A stretch of DNA of 35,430 nt from an uncultured Oscillospiraceae bacterium (GCA_910589145.1 CAJUSD010000035.1:1-35430); one strand, 5' to 3'; counted from the first letter of the stretch, positions 22,280-32,025 are shown. Numbers and translations: made by a program. The notes: a model not told the origin generated them from the letters alone.

Positions 22280-25200
22280 ATGAGACGATTTCTGGCTTCC
22301 CTTCTGGCGGCGGCTGTTCTGGCGGCTTCGGTTCAGACCGCAGTTTTTGCCGATGATACGGCACCGGCAGATGGAAATGACATTGCAGCGGCAGATACCG
22401 TTGATGATGGACAGCAGCCCAAAGAAGACGCAGAACCAACGGATACCCAGGAGCCGCAAGACCCCCAGGCACCCGAAGATTCAACAGAAGAGGGAACAGA
22501 TGGGGATTTAGGAGAAGCAGATCCACCTTCTGAAACAGACGGCGGGCAGATCCCTGATGATTCGCAGGCCCCTGAGGACAAGCCCAATGAAGATAATGGG
22601 CAGGAAACCGAACCCCCTGCTGATAAAGATAACTCCAATGAGGGCGGCGAACAGAACCCCGACGGGGACAAACCCACAGAGGATGAAAAACCTGCTGAGG
22701 GGGAGGATAAGCTTCCAGAGGGAGAAAAGCCTGCTGAAGGCGAGGACAAAACCCCCGAAGGTGAGAAACCCGCCGAGGGCGGCGGAGAAAAACTCCCGGA
22801 CGGTGAGAAGAAGCCCACAGATGCGGAACTTCCCAAACAGGACGGGATTTTACCTGAAGAAATAGGAAATGAACCACAGCCAGAATATTTTGAGGATATA
22901 AGAGCTGTACCAGATGTCTCTGGCAGTGAACCAGATTATCTGGAAACTTTTACAGGCAAAACCGGATTGCAGCGTGTGCCTAGAGCAAGTAGCAGTATTG
23001 TAGGATTTTATGGGCAGCAATTGAGTTCCTTTGGAAGAATTATTTATGAAGAACTATATAAGGTTGTCAGCAATCCACAAAGTTTGGGTGTTCGCGTTTA
23101 CCATGATCCTGTGGAGTATAGTTTTAAAATTGAGCTTACTGCTGAACAGGTTGCAGATGAAATGGAAAAGGCAAAAGCCATTGAGAATGAATTTAATAAA
23201 ATTCGCAGTCTGCAGATTCAATCTGTCTTTGACTCTATAGGTTTGGATCATTCTGATAAATTTTTCTGGGTAAAGTTGGGCTCAGGTGGCGGTGAAATAT
23301 ATAGTAGCTTTGTTGAATTTACGCTTGAATCATGGGACAGTTCTACAAAAATAGCAAGAGGAAAGGTCTCCTTTGATACAAAGTTCTATGAGCAAGGATA
23401 TAATTTGATTAATCTAGCCATAGAGGATTATTATGGTTCAACACTGGAAGATGTGCAGACTGTATTAGAAAAGCTGGAGGAAGCTATTAAAGCGTTTCCA
23501 GCAACAGGAAAAAGTCGCTATGACAAAGTAAAAACAATTCATGATGAGCTTGCAAAACAGGTTGCATACAACCATGAAAATATGTCAGCAACAGAAGCAC
23601 ATGACCCGACGGGAGCGCTTTTCTCTCCATATCTTGCTGTTTGTGAGGGATATGCAAAAGCATTTAAAGCTGTCTGCAATGCAAATGGTATTCCTTGTGA
23701 ACTCGGCTGGGGTGACGCTGGTGGGGCTCATATGTGGAATTATGTACAGATGGATGATGGAAATTGGTATCCTGTGGATGTTACATGGGACGATCAACCA
23801 AATTTGCCAGGAGGCATCATTTACGACTATTTTCTTATTGGAAATGAAGAATTTAAGAAAGATCATACTGCCCGTTCTAACTATACAAATGGTATAGACT
23901 TTAAATACCCTGGTCCTATCAGCGACACAGAGTATGACCCAACTGCTCCTGTCGTTCCCACCTATAGTTTATTTATTGAAGGGGATGAGACAGTAACCGT
24001 TAAAGCAGGGTATACAGAACCCCCTGAGTTTTCTTTTGATATCAGCAATACTGGCACAGGGGCTTTGAGTGTAACGCTTGTGCTGGACAATGAAGATGTT
24101 TTCACCCTTTCCAAAAACTCGCTGTCATTAGACGGCGGAGCAGCTGAAACGGTAACTGTGACGGCTGCAACTGGAAAAGAAATTGGTACATATCAGGCTG
24201 TATTAACCGTTTCTGATGAAGAACACGAAATATCAGAAACAAAAACATTCACGCTAAAAGTTATAGATAAATCCTTGGTAACATTTACGGGAGAGCCAAA
24301 GGATTCAACATCCGTTTATAATGGGCAGTCCCAGGAAGTAAGCTTGAACGGCATTACTGCGCAGGCAGAAGACGGAACTAAGTTTACTGAAAAAGACTTT
24401 ACAGTTACCTATGCACAGGAAGGTTCCGCTGCGTCTGGAGAAATGCGGAACGCTGGCAAATATATTGTAACGGTTCACCTGGATACGACAGGTTATACAG
24501 GCGAAACAACCTTTATCCACACAATTACCCCTGTTGCCCTTGCCCTGACCGCAAAAGCAACAGACAGGGAATATGATGGTACAAAAACCGTTGCAGTTGA
24601 AACGACTCTTAGCGGCGTTCTCGGTTCAGATGATGTTAAGGCTGATCCTGCATCTGTCCCGACTACTGGCACCATGGAAGATCAACACGGCGGTAAAGAC
24701 AAAAAAGTTACCATTGACTTGAGTAAGGTTGTTTTGACTGGTGAAGATGCCGCCAACTATACCCTGGAAGGGGTAACATCCGAAACCACTGTTACTATTT
24801 CCCCAAAGCCAATAGAATTCCATATTTATGCTGAACCAAAGGTATATGATGGAACGACTAACGCGAAATTTAAAGCAGAGTTTATAGGATTAATTGATGG
24901 TGACAGAATTCCTACCGTTGAAGCGGAAGCAAATTTTAAGCAGGCAGATGTAGGGAATAATATTTCAATTACTACAAGAAATATAAAAATAATATTGGAT
25001 GCTCATTTCAAGGACAATTATGATTATGGGAAGAAAATTAACCTGCATGGCGCAGATATCACCCCTAAGCCTGTAACCGTCACCTTTGGAGAAAACGAAT
25101 TTACCTATGACGGTTCCCCGAAACCCATGACAGCGGTTTATACCGATGTAAAAGGGGAGAAAAAGCAAGCCTCTCTAACCTATGGCAGCGGCAACACAAC

Positions 25201-27298
25201 AGCCCCAACGAAGGCTGGGACTTATACAGTTACTGCGTCCATTCCCGATACCAACTATGAACTTACCGGCGAGAAAACCGCGTCAATGACAATCGCTGCT
25301 GGAAAACTGACCTTCTCAGGGTCAACCATTACTATCCGCCGTGGCAGCACTGACCCTGTTACTGCCCAGTTAGCAGTAAATGCACCAACGGGTTCTGCTG
25401 CACCAAAAGGCAAATTTGAGATTGAAAGCATCAGCGATCCGGCATTAATTGATGCCTCCATTACGGAGAATGGGCTGCTTTCTGTTTCTCTGAAGCCTGA
25501 AGTGACCGCAAGCAGTGAAATTAAAGTCAGGTTTGTACCAGAAGAAGGCACTTATGAATCCGCTTCTGCTTCTATAACCATCAATGTAAAGGACTTTAAA
25601 GCTGTGGATACCATCAAAGGCAATCCAACAGAAGTTAAGTTTGGCGAGAAACTTCCCACTATGCAGGTAGTTTGTGAATATGATTTCGGGGGTGGGGACA
25701 AGCAGACAAAAACCCTTGATATTACAGAGGATATGATACAAGGTTATGACAGCAATAAACTGGGTGAACAGAAGCTGATCCTTACTATAAAGGATAATGG
25801 TTATACCCGTACCTTGGAGTTCCAGGTAACAGTCGTTGATTTTGCAAAGAGTATCGCTGTAAAAACAGAACCAAGCAAAAAAGGCTACACACTGAATCAG
25901 GATAAAGCCCTTGATTTAACGGGCGGAACAGCCGTCATTACCATGGCAAGCGGTGCAGAAAAAGAGGTTTCCCTAGGCGCCCCTGAAATCACCTGTACCG
26001 GATTTATTTCCGGGATTGTCGGAAACCAGGAAATTTCTGTCACTTATAAGGATCAATTCAGTGAAATTACTGCTGAAAACGGTTTTACTGTAACCGTTTC
26101 CAGCAAGGTTGCCGTTGATGCTCCAGAGGATAACAGCAGCCCATCTGTTACACTTGGCAAGGATACCAAGTTGGAAAACGAAGACGGAGATGAGGTTGAA
26201 CCCGATGATGTTTCCCTGGTTGTTGGGCCTGTAGACAGTAAAGATCAGGAAGCTGTTGATGAAGTCATTAATAAGGAAATTCCCAAAACGATGGAAACAA
26301 TGCCTGTTGAAATCCGGCTAGAAACAACTACAGGCGATGTAGTTCAGCCAAATGGTTCTATTACCATACGCCTGCCATTTCCTGAGGGAACAAACCGGAA
26401 CTATACTTTCAGCCTGTACCACATTAAGGACGGTAAAGGCGAAAAGGTAAATATAACAATAAGCAGCAACGGCATTCTCTTTACAGTTACCAGCCTGAGC
26501 CCGTTTGTTCTGGCGTGGAAGGCTCCTGAATCAAAGCCGGAAACCCCCTCACGACCCGGTTCCTCTGTCTCCTATGACGACGATGACGAAGAGGAAACCC
26601 TGTCCCCTGCACAGCGCGAAAAACAGGAGGAAACGGAATTCTGGGATGATGTGGAAAACAACGTCTACCGTGCACGCAGGGGGGATACCCTCCGCATTGA
26701 AATGGGTGGATATAATGTCCCCGCCCGTGTTATGAATGCTTTGGCGGAGAGATCTGGCCTTACTGTCATCTTTATAGATGAAGATGACAACAAGGTAACG
26801 ATTCCTTCTGACCAGATCCGCCGCAATGCTCTCAAATTAGCTTATTCTATGAGCGATCTCATGAAACTCTACACCAATATCAGCACCGACAAAGAAGTTG
26901 CTAAACTGAATGTTGCCGGTACTGCCAATACGGGTGCACCAGGAACAGGTTCCACCAATACCCAGAACGGCGGTTATTCTGTCAGCGGAACCAACCCCAA
27001 CACCGGGGCAGGCGATGTGATTCAAATCATTGCCCCGCAGTCTGCCTTTAAGGACCCGGAAAAGGGCATTAAGGTTATTTCGGCTCCAACTGCTCCTACC
27101 GGTGCAGTTTATGAAAAGGAAAGCACTGATTCTAAGGAGGCAATCGTTTCTGTTCAAACTGAGGAAACTCCTGTCCAAGAAAAATCAGGCAGCCATTTGC
27201 CTGCGGTTTTAGCAGTTGCCGCATCCCTGCTCTGTGCGGCCGGTCTGGTTTGGAAATTCGGATTCCTTGACGGGAAATTCCATAACCTTCGTAAATAA
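22280..27298 (+). CDS. Large surface protein with transglutaminase-like, YDG/MBG-like domains and C-terminal membrane anchor
   Basis: A 1,672-residue secreted protein. After a signal peptide (about 1-25, ending VFADD) comes a ~170-residue Glu/Pro/Asp-rich region with imperfect KPAEGED and LPEGE repeats, probably a wall-spanning spacer. A transglutaminase-like domain (about 400-520) keeps the Cys-His-Asp set: AVCEGYAKAF (Cys ~455), GGAHMWNYV (His ~484) and PVDVTWDD (Asp ~500). Then follow Ig-like, YDG and MBG-like modules (REYDGTKTV, TYDGSPKPMT), an acidic spacer and a C-terminal membrane segment HLPAVLAVAASLLCAAG with a short basic tail. No LPxTG motif precedes that segment. NPNTGAGD occurs ~100 residues upstream but is not followed by a membrane segment. 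I chose the second ATG, spaced eight bases from GGAGG. Confidence 0.85.
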   Translation: MRRFLASLLAAAVLAASVQTAVFADDTAPADGNDIAAADTVDDGQQPKEDAEPTDTQEPQDPQAPEDSTEEGTDGDLGEADPPSETDGGQIPDDSQAPEDKPNEDNGQETEPPADKDNSNEGGEQNPDGDKPTEDEKPAEGEDKLPEGEKPAEGEDKTPEGEKPAEGGGEKLPDGEKKPTDAELPKQDGILPEEIGNEPQPEYFEDIRAVPDVSGSEPDYLETFTGKTGLQRVPRASSSIVGFYGQQLSSFGRIIYEELYKVVSNPQSLGVRVYHDPVEYSFKIELTAEQVADEMEKAKAIENEFNKIRSLQIQSVFDSIGLDHSDKFFWVKLGSGGGEIYSSFVEFTLESWDSSTKIARGKVSFDTKFYEQGYNLINLAIEDYYGSTLEDVQTVLEKLEEAIKAFPATGKSRYDKVKTIHDELAKQVAYNHENMSATEAHDPTGALFSPYLAVCEGYAKAFKAVCNANGIPCELGWGDAGGAHMWNYVQMDDGNWYPVDVTWDDQPNLPGGIIYDYFLIGNEEFKKDHTARSNYTNGIDFKYPGPISDTEYDPTAPVVPTYSLFIEGDETVTVKAGYTEPPEFSFDISNTGTGALSVTLVLDNEDVFTLSKNSLSLDGGAAETVTVTAATGKEIGTYQAVLTVSDEEHEISETKTFTLKVIDKSLVTFTGEPKDSTSVYNGQSQEVSLNGITAQAEDGTKFTEKDFTVTYAQEGSAASGEMRNAGKYIVTVHLDTTGYTGETTFIHTITPVALALTAKATDREYDGTKTVAVETTLSGVLGSDDVKADPASVPTTGTMEDQHGGKDKKVTIDLSKVVLTGEDAANYTLEGVTSETTVTISPKPIEFHIYAEPKVYDGTTNAKFKAEFIGLIDGDRIPTVEAEANFKQADVGNNISITTRNIKIILDAHFKDNYDYGKKINLHGADITPKPVTVTFGENEFTYDGSPKPMTAVYTDVKGEKKQASLTYGSGNTTAPTKAGTYTVTASIPDTNYELTGEKTASMTIAAGKLTFSGSTITIRRGSTDPVTAQLAVNAPTGSAAPKGKFEIESISDPALIDASITENGLLSVSLKPEVTASSEIKVRFVPEEGTYESASASITINVKDFKAVDTIKGNPTEVKFGEKLPTMQVVCEYDFGGGDKQTKTLDITEDMIQGYDSNKLGEQKLILTIKDNGYTRTLEFQVTVVDFAKSIAVKTEPSKKGYTLNQDKALDLTGGTAVITMASGAEKEVSLGAPEITCTGFISGIVGNQEISVTYKDQFSEITAENGFTVTVSSKVAVDAPEDNSSPSVTLGKDTKLENEDGDEVEPDDVSLVVGPVDSKDQEAVDEVINKEIPKTMETMPVEIRLETTTGDVVQPNGSITIRLPFPEGTNRNYTFSLYHIKDGKGEKVNITISSNGILFTVTSLSPFVLAWKAPESKPETPSRPGSSVSYDDDDEEETLSPAQREKQEETEFWDDVENNVYRARRGDTLRIEMGGYNVPARVMNALAERSGLTVIFIDEDDNKVTIPSDQIRRNALKLAYSMSDLMKLYTNISTDKEVAKLNVAGTANTGAPGTGSTNTQNGGYSVSGTNPNTGAGDVIQIIAPQSAFKDPEKGIKVISAPTAPTGAVYEKESTDSKEAIVSVQTEETPVQEKSGSHLPAVLAVAASLLCAAGLVWKFGFLDGKFHNLRK

Positions 27299-27332
27299 GC
27301 CTATTCCTTAAATTTTAGGTCTCTTTATCCTG

Positions 27333-27376
27333 AAAAGGCTGCCTTTACCTAATGGTAAGGGCGGCTTTTTCCTTTT
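27333..27376. terminator. Bidirectional terminator between convergent genes
   Basis: AAAAGGCTGCCTTTACC and GGTAAGGGCGGCTTTTT form a long imperfect stem around a 4-nt loop (TAAT), with a T tract on the plus strand and an A/T-rich base on the other. It serves the surface-protein gene and the convergent flavoreductase-rubredoxin gene. Confidence 0.75.
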
Positions 27377-28022
27377 ATGACTGCAACTTGAAATGGCTTT
27401 TGTCCACTCCGCAGAGTGGGCATAAATAGGAATCCGGTTCCTGGGAGATATCCCCCTCGTATATATACCCGCATATGTCGCATTTATAAGATTTGCTTCC
27501 TTTTTTGCGTTCAACGGTTTCATTTGAGGAATAGGTTGGGGCTGTTTTAGGGGCTTTCCCCTTGATTACTTCATGATAGTAGGCATAGGTCATAGGCCGG
27601 AAGGAACCTTCATCTTCTGCACAGATAACCCTCGCTAATATTAACACATGGGTTTCTGCATCTGTTTCATTTACCGGTTCGCAAATCAGATAACCAGGAA
27701 TGTTTTCCATAACTAAAGGGACGCCTTCCAGTTCCTTCCACCGGATACCCTCAAATTTATTTACCTGCCGGGAACTTTTAAAGCCGAATGTTCCAATGAT
27801 AGCTGGGTCTGTTTCTTCCGAAAGAATTGATACGCTGAACCGTCCTGTTTGCCGGATTGCTTCCAATGTAGCATTTTCCTTACTCATACTGATACATATG
27901 AGCGGGTTTTCATTTGTCACCTGAAATACAGTGTTGACAATACATCCTGCCTCCTTTCCATTCAGTTTCGCCCCTATTACATATAGCCCATAACTCAGGC
28001 TATGTAGTCCTTTATCTTTCAT
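27375..28022 (-). CDS. Flavin reductase-rubredoxin fusion (high-molecular-weight rubredoxin-like)
   Basis: A 215-residue two-domain redox protein. The N-terminal ~155 residues are a flavin reductase-like FMN domain (LYVIGAKLNGKEAGCIVNTV, ISMSKENATLEAIRQTGRFS). The C-terminal ~40 residues are a rubredoxin: YKCDICGYIYEG, then CPLCGVDKSHF, giving two CxxC pairs for one iron. The loop between the pairs is shorter than in classical rubredoxins, as in other fused forms. Such proteins pass electrons to flavodiiron or rubrerythrin-type enzymes that remove O2, NO or peroxide in anaerobes; the partner is not in the window. The ATG at 28020-28022 has GGAG eight bases upstream. Confidence 0.9.
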   Translation of the reverse strand: MKDKGLHSLSYGLYVIGAKLNGKEAGCIVNTVFQVTNENPLICISMSKENATLEAIRQTGRFSVSILSEETDPAIIGTFGFKSSRQVNKFEGIRWKELEGVPLVMENIPGYLICEPVNETDAETHVLILARVICAEDEGSFRPMTYAYYHEVIKGKAPKTAPTYSSNETVERKKGSKSYKCDICGYIYEGDISQEPDSYLCPLCGVDKSHFKLQS

Positions 28023-28103
28023 GCGGCTTTCTCCTTTCATTTTCTAATTTATAGTTTGTCTGCCTTCCTTGGCTTTATTCAAGTTAAACATTTAAATTCA
28101 TCT

Positions 28104-28132
28104 TTGCTTTTTTAACCTTTGTATGGTAGAAT
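28104..28132 (+). promoter_or_regulatory. Promoter of the EEP-family gene
   Basis: TTGCTT (28104-28109) and TAGAAT (28127-28132) are separated by 17 bp, about 48 bp before the start at 28180. Confidence 0.55.
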
Positions 28133-28179
28133 AGGAAAAATCGGCTAGTTTACTTTTATCCTAAAAGAAGGTGATTTTA

Positions 28180-28968
28180 GTGAAAATTGCTACCTATAAT
28201 GTTTGGAACGATAATAAGGGAATGGGTATGCGGTTCCAACAGCTTTTAAAGGAAATTCAATCTGTTGATGCAGATATTATTGGATTACAAGAGGTTACAC
28301 CGTTTTTTTATGAAAAGATCCTTTTACAACAAAGCGGATATCCCTATATGAAATTTCATCAGTATTCTAATGAACAGGAGGGTTTGGCAGTTTTAAGCCG
28401 TTTTCCCTTTGATGGATCGTTCTTTTTGCAGACTTTACCGGAATATAGTTGCAGCACTGCTCTTTGCGTTACCTTTCAGGTTGCAGGAAAACATTATTCC
28501 TGTACCAATCTTCATCTCCCCTGGGATTCTGCCTGTAAGAAGGAACAACAAATTGCTGAAATTGACCGGTTTATACACGAGCTGTATCAGAAGGGGAAAT
28601 CTGATGTTTCGATTCTTTTGGGGGATTTTAACGGCAGCCTCAATTCCAGTGTTCACCGCTTCCTTTTGGGGGAACAGACCCTAAATGGGCGGGAGGCAAA
28701 ACCCTATTGGTTTGAACTGTCCAGTACTTTCGCTGAAATACATAACCTTCCCCTGCGCCCTACTCTTGATTTTGTCCGCAATCCCAGATGGAAAGGTCAG
28801 AATTCGACAGAAATTCCTTACCCGGCAGATCGAATTTACGTAATGTACGGCAGCGGAAATGATTGCTTAAGGTCTGTGAATATTTTTGGGACAGAGGTTT
28901 CTAAGGAAAATGGTTTAGCAGCCAGCGACCATTATGGAGTAGCAGCTGAGATTGATTTCTGCCGTTAA
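28180..28968 (+). CDS. Endonuclease/exonuclease/phosphatase (EEP) family hydrolase
   Basis: A 262-residue protein of the EEP (DNase I-like) fold. Motifs appear in the expected order: KIATYNVWNDN at the N-terminus, IIGLQEV with the metal-binding Glu, LHLPWDS, LLGDFNGSLNS with the catalytic Asp/Asn pair, and C-terminal ASDHYGV with the catalytic Asp-His. No signal peptide is present, so it should act in the cytoplasm on a phosphoester whose nature is unclear. The start is GTG at 28180, after AAGGTGAT at good spacing; a GTG three codons upstream overlaps the RBS. It is flanked by its own promoter and by the promoter of the next gene. Confidence 0.88.
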   Translation: MKIATYNVWNDNKGMGMRFQQLLKEIQSVDADIIGLQEVTPFFYEKILLQQSGYPYMKFHQYSNEQEGLAVLSRFPFDGSFFLQTLPEYSCSTALCVTFQVAGKHYSCTNLHLPWDSACKKEQQIAEIDRFIHELYQKGKSDVSILLGDFNGSLNSSVHRFLLGEQTLNGREAKPYWFELSSTFAEIHNLPLRPTLDFVRNPRWKGQNSTEIPYPADRIYVMYGSGNDCLRSVNIFGTEVSKENGLAASDHYGVAAEIDFCR

Positions 28969-28985
28969 TTTCTTTTTGAAATCTA

Positions 28986-29014
28986 TTGACTGGTTCTGCA
29001 ATTATTGGTATTAT
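28986..29014 (+). promoter_or_regulatory. Promoter of the first secreted paralogue
   Basis: TTGACT (28986-28991) and TATTAT (29009-29014) are separated by exactly 17 bp, about 57 bp before the start codon. Confidence 0.65.
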
Positions 29015-29070
29015 TGTAATCAGTTTAGGCAAATCTTGGTATGCCTATATTGAAAGAAGGAGTTGATTAT

Positions 29071-31476
29071 ATGAATGCATTAAAACTGCATCGGTTTATT
29101 ACAGCCTTAGCCTTCCTTTTGATGGTCGTGTTTTGTATTTCCAGTTTGCCGGTTAGCGCTGATGATTCCCTAAACGCTGCTGAACCTGGGACAGATGCGC
29201 CTGCTGAAAGCGATGGGTTTGAGCCTGGGACTATCAAGGCGGATTTAGGGGAATGGGTTTATGAAAAAATAGATTCCAGTTATACATATAAAACATTTAC
29301 TGTCCATAACGCTTCAGGAAAAGTCCTGACATTCAGCAAAGCATATTCCCTCAATTCTGAGTCAAACGAGTTTGAAGAATGTACAATTAATGCCTCTGGA
29401 AATTTAGTAATCCCTTTTTTCAGAGTTAATATTCCAAATGACTATTTTCCTGTAAATTCTACAGGTAATATAAACATTATGGGATCGCAATCTGAAAAAC
29501 CCCCTGTTCAGGAGGAACCCCATACTGCACAGGTAAAACTGGAATACTTGGATCCAGACTCAAATACATATGAAATCTATATTAATATTTCTGTTAAAGT
29601 TGTATCTTCAGGCGCTGTCTCACATATCAGCGATGTTTCCCCCTTCCAGGATGAGGATGCTGCTGAAGGAAGCATTTCCATTTACATGAATAGAGATCTT
29701 GTCAGTGCAGAAGAACTAAAAAATATAAAACGCAGCGATTTCAAGATTAAGGTCACTGACCCGGAAAATAACGGAGAAGAAATTGAACTGACAGAAACCG
29801 GATTCCAGATTGACTCTGCAGTAGAAGACAGCAGAATTCTTAAACTTACCTTTAAAGCAATTCCATCGACTGAATCAGAAAAGGTTTATAATGTATCTGT
29901 CCAGTATCTTGATGAGGAACCTGTCGAGAAAACAATTGCTGTTTATCCTGCAACGATAAAAGTCAATGTCCCATCTGACGGCAATGTTGTCATTAAGGTT
30001 ATTGATCAAGATACCCAAAAGCCAATCCAGGGCGCAACGGTACGCCTTACTTCTGATATTACCGGGGAAATAGCCAAAACTACTGATGCTGATGGTTATG
30101 TAAAGGTTAAAGTTGCCCTGGCACAGTATTCCCTTGTTATAGAGAAAGATGGTTATGAAACGCAGGAATTTGCCGAGCCTGATTTGACAAAGGAACTTAT
30201 AGCAGGCTTATCCCTTCCGGGAGACCTTCCAGCAGGCGAAGCTGCTAATGTACAGATTATTGTTGCCGATCAAGATGGGCAGCCTGTAGAGGATGCAGTT
30301 GTGAGGTTTTTCTGCCCTGCCAACAATAACAGCGGTGCGGCGACAACCAATGAGGAAGGAATTGCAACCCTTAAACTGAAAAGAAACAACTATGAAATTA
30401 CAGTAGCTTGCAGTGGGCATTTTTCCTCCAGCAGAACGTTAACGGTCAACAATAAAGAAGAAGTTCTGAATGTTGAACTGGAACGCCGTTATATGTGCAA
30501 TGTCACCACAACCGTTTTAGATGAAAACGGCCGTCCTGTCAGCGGCGCAGAAGTATACTATACCTGCCCCACCGATAACGATTTAGGCAAGTCTACCACT
30601 AACAGCCAGGGGAAAACCCCCGGATACATTGCTATTCGCGCTAACGATTATGTTCTTAAAGTTTCCAAGGCAGGTTATGAAACATATGAAAGAAATGTCA
30701 GGGTCAGCGAGTCGAATTCTGATTTTACTGTAACATTGAAACGTCCACGTTACGATGACGTTGACGATGATGACGATGATGACGACAGCAGCAGTTCCAA
30801 TTCAAACTTTGGTTCTTCCGGCAGCTCCAGCGGGTCTATTAGTATTGGAAGCAGCAGTTCCAGCAGCGGTACAGCAGTCAATTCTCAAAATCAGGTAGCT
30901 GCTTCTGAAATAAACCGCCAGATAACCCAGGCAATCCAAAGCCAAATCTCCGCTGGGCAGAAATCCGGCGCTGCTGAAGTTAAAGTTAAAAATGCCGGTT
31001 CTATTACTGCGAATGCGTTGAGCTCTATACGCCAAACAGTTTTATCCTCTAAAGGGACAGCGAAGCTTTTAGCGGATTCAACCACTACCGACGGCAAACT
31101 TACCGCCCGCCTTTATATCGACCCTGAAAAATCCTCTGGTGTAAGGACTGATATTAAATTAGGCGTTTCCATGGAAGAAAAGGACATTCAGAAAACTTCT
31201 TCAACCTTTGAAAAGTATTTTGACAACAATGTTTCCGTTGTCCACTTTGATCATCAGGGAGCATTTGGCATGGAGATTGACGCTGCCGTTAAGGTTGACC
31301 TCTCTAAACTTAACACCCAAAATCTGATGTTCTATTCCTATAATCCTGCAACCAATCGTTATACCCCTATTACCAACCCCAAGGCGTCAATTGACCAAAA
31401 CGGATTCCTTCATTTTACCACCAATTTAGGCGGCGATCTCATTATTACTGATAAACCTCTCTCCCGCCGTTCCTAA
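29071..31476 (+). CDS. Secreted multidomain protein with carboxypeptidase-regulatory-like repeats (paralogue 1)
   Basis: An 801-residue exported protein. The signal peptide (about 1-30) ends at LPVSADD. An Ig-like N-terminal region is followed by three tandem CarboxypepD_reg/CnaB-like beta-sandwiches: NVVIKVIDQDTQKPIQGATV, NVQIIVADQDGQPVEDAVVR and TTTVLDENGRPVSGAEVYY. Modules two and three carry Cys in CPANN and CPTDND. A linker of Asp run plus Ser/Gly (about 563-610) leads to a C-terminal domain of ~190 residues with no membrane segment or sorting signal. The closest visible relative is the protein at 32210-34546. The ATG at 29071 follows AAGGAG; an upstream in-frame ATG lacks an RBS. A surface or adhesion role is inferred from architecture. 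Confidence 0.8.
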   Translation: MNALKLHRFITALAFLLMVVFCISSLPVSADDSLNAAEPGTDAPAESDGFEPGTIKADLGEWVYEKIDSSYTYKTFTVHNASGKVLTFSKAYSLNSESNEFEECTINASGNLVIPFFRVNIPNDYFPVNSTGNINIMGSQSEKPPVQEEPHTAQVKLEYLDPDSNTYEIYINISVKVVSSGAVSHISDVSPFQDEDAAEGSISIYMNRDLVSAEELKNIKRSDFKIKVTDPENNGEEIELTETGFQIDSAVEDSRILKLTFKAIPSTESEKVYNVSVQYLDEEPVEKTIAVYPATIKVNVPSDGNVVIKVIDQDTQKPIQGATVRLTSDITGEIAKTTDADGYVKVKVALAQYSLVIEKDGYETQEFAEPDLTKELIAGLSLPGDLPAGEAANVQIIVADQDGQPVEDAVVRFFCPANNNSGAATTNEEGIATLKLKRNNYEITVACSGHFSSSRTLTVNNKEEVLNVELERRYMCNVTTTVLDENGRPVSGAEVYYTCPTDNDLGKSTTNSQGKTPGYIAIRANDYVLKVSKAGYETYERNVRVSESNSDFTVTLKRPRYDDVDDDDDDDDSSSSNSNFGSSGSSSGSISIGSSSSSSGTAVNSQNQVAASEINRQITQAIQSQISAGQKSGAAEVKVKNAGSITANALSSIRQTVLSSKGTAKLLADSTTTDGKLTARLYIDPEKSSGVRTDIKLGVSMEEKDIQKTSSTFEKYFDNNVSVVHFDHQGAFGMEIDAAVKVDLSKLNTQNLMFYSYNPATNRYTPITNPKASIDQNGFLHFTTNLGGDLIITDKPLSRRS

Positions 31477-31602
31477 TATTATCTGCTAAATTTTTCCGTC
31501 AGCGGATTATAGCCTAAATCCCTTGCTTTTCTATTTGAGCTATAGTAAACTTATAGTATTCCCTTTTTTATCCGTTATTTACTTATAGGAGGAATTTATT
31601 CT

Positions 31603-31971
31603 ATGGGACCTGAAAAACGCTCGCCCGGCGTAGTCATTCTTTTGTCTGTTGTCACCTGTGGGATTTACCTTTATTATTGGATTTACTGTGTTTCCAAAGA
31701 GACAAAGGAATTCCTTGGGAACGACCAGATTAATCCTGGCATGGAAGTTTTGCTCAGTATTGTAACATGTGGAATCTATTTTATTTACTGGTTCTATAAG
31801 TATGGCAAGCTGCAGGCTGAAATGTGTGAACGTGCGCAGATAGCAGTTACTGACAACAGTATTGTTTACCTTATCCTTGCAATCGTTGGGCTTTCTATTA
31901 TCTCTGTGGCGATTATGCAGAGCCAGCTTAATACAATTTGGGATAATACTTATTACAAACCTCAAATGTGA
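31603..31971 (+). CDS. DUF4234 family membrane protein
   Basis: A 122-residue integral membrane protein with three hydrophobic segments. The DUF4234 motif is present twice: VVILLSVVTCGIYLYYWIY and, after a polar loop, VLLSIVTCGIYFIYWFYKYG. The third segment is near the C-terminus (YLILAIVGLSIISVAIM). The internal duplication and the TCGIY motif are typical of the family, whose function is unknown. The RBS is AGGAGG. It lies between two paralogous secreted-protein genes and is followed by its own terminator, so it could be co-transcribed with paralogue 1. Confidence 0.88.
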   Translation: MGPEKRSPGVVILLSVVTCGIYLYYWIYCVSKETKEFLGNDQINPGMEVLLSIVTCGIYFIYWFYKYGKLQAEMCERAQIAVTDNSIVYLILAIVGLSIISVAIMQSQLNTIWDNTYYKPQM

Positions 31972-31992
31972 TTTGCTTTCCGCTTTCTATGG

Positions 31993-32025
31993 AGGGCTGC
32001 CAAGGGAAGGCGGCCCTTCTTTTTA
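31993..32025 (+). terminator. Terminator after the DUF4234 gene
   Basis: AGGGCTGCC (31993-32001) pairs with GGCGGCCCT (32009-32017) around AAGGGAA, with one G-T wobble, then TCTTTTT. Confidence 0.85.

Noticed and set aside
22170..22877. Minus-strand frames (235 and 167 codons) opposite the Glu/Pro-rich spacer
   Set aside because: They are low-complexity (Pro/Ser/Leu) mirrors of the spacer repeats and lack start signals.
26980..27298. NPNTG as a sortase sorting signal of the large surface protein
   Set aside because: The membrane segment is ~80 residues further on and not adjacent, so the classical motif-helix-basic tail order is missing.
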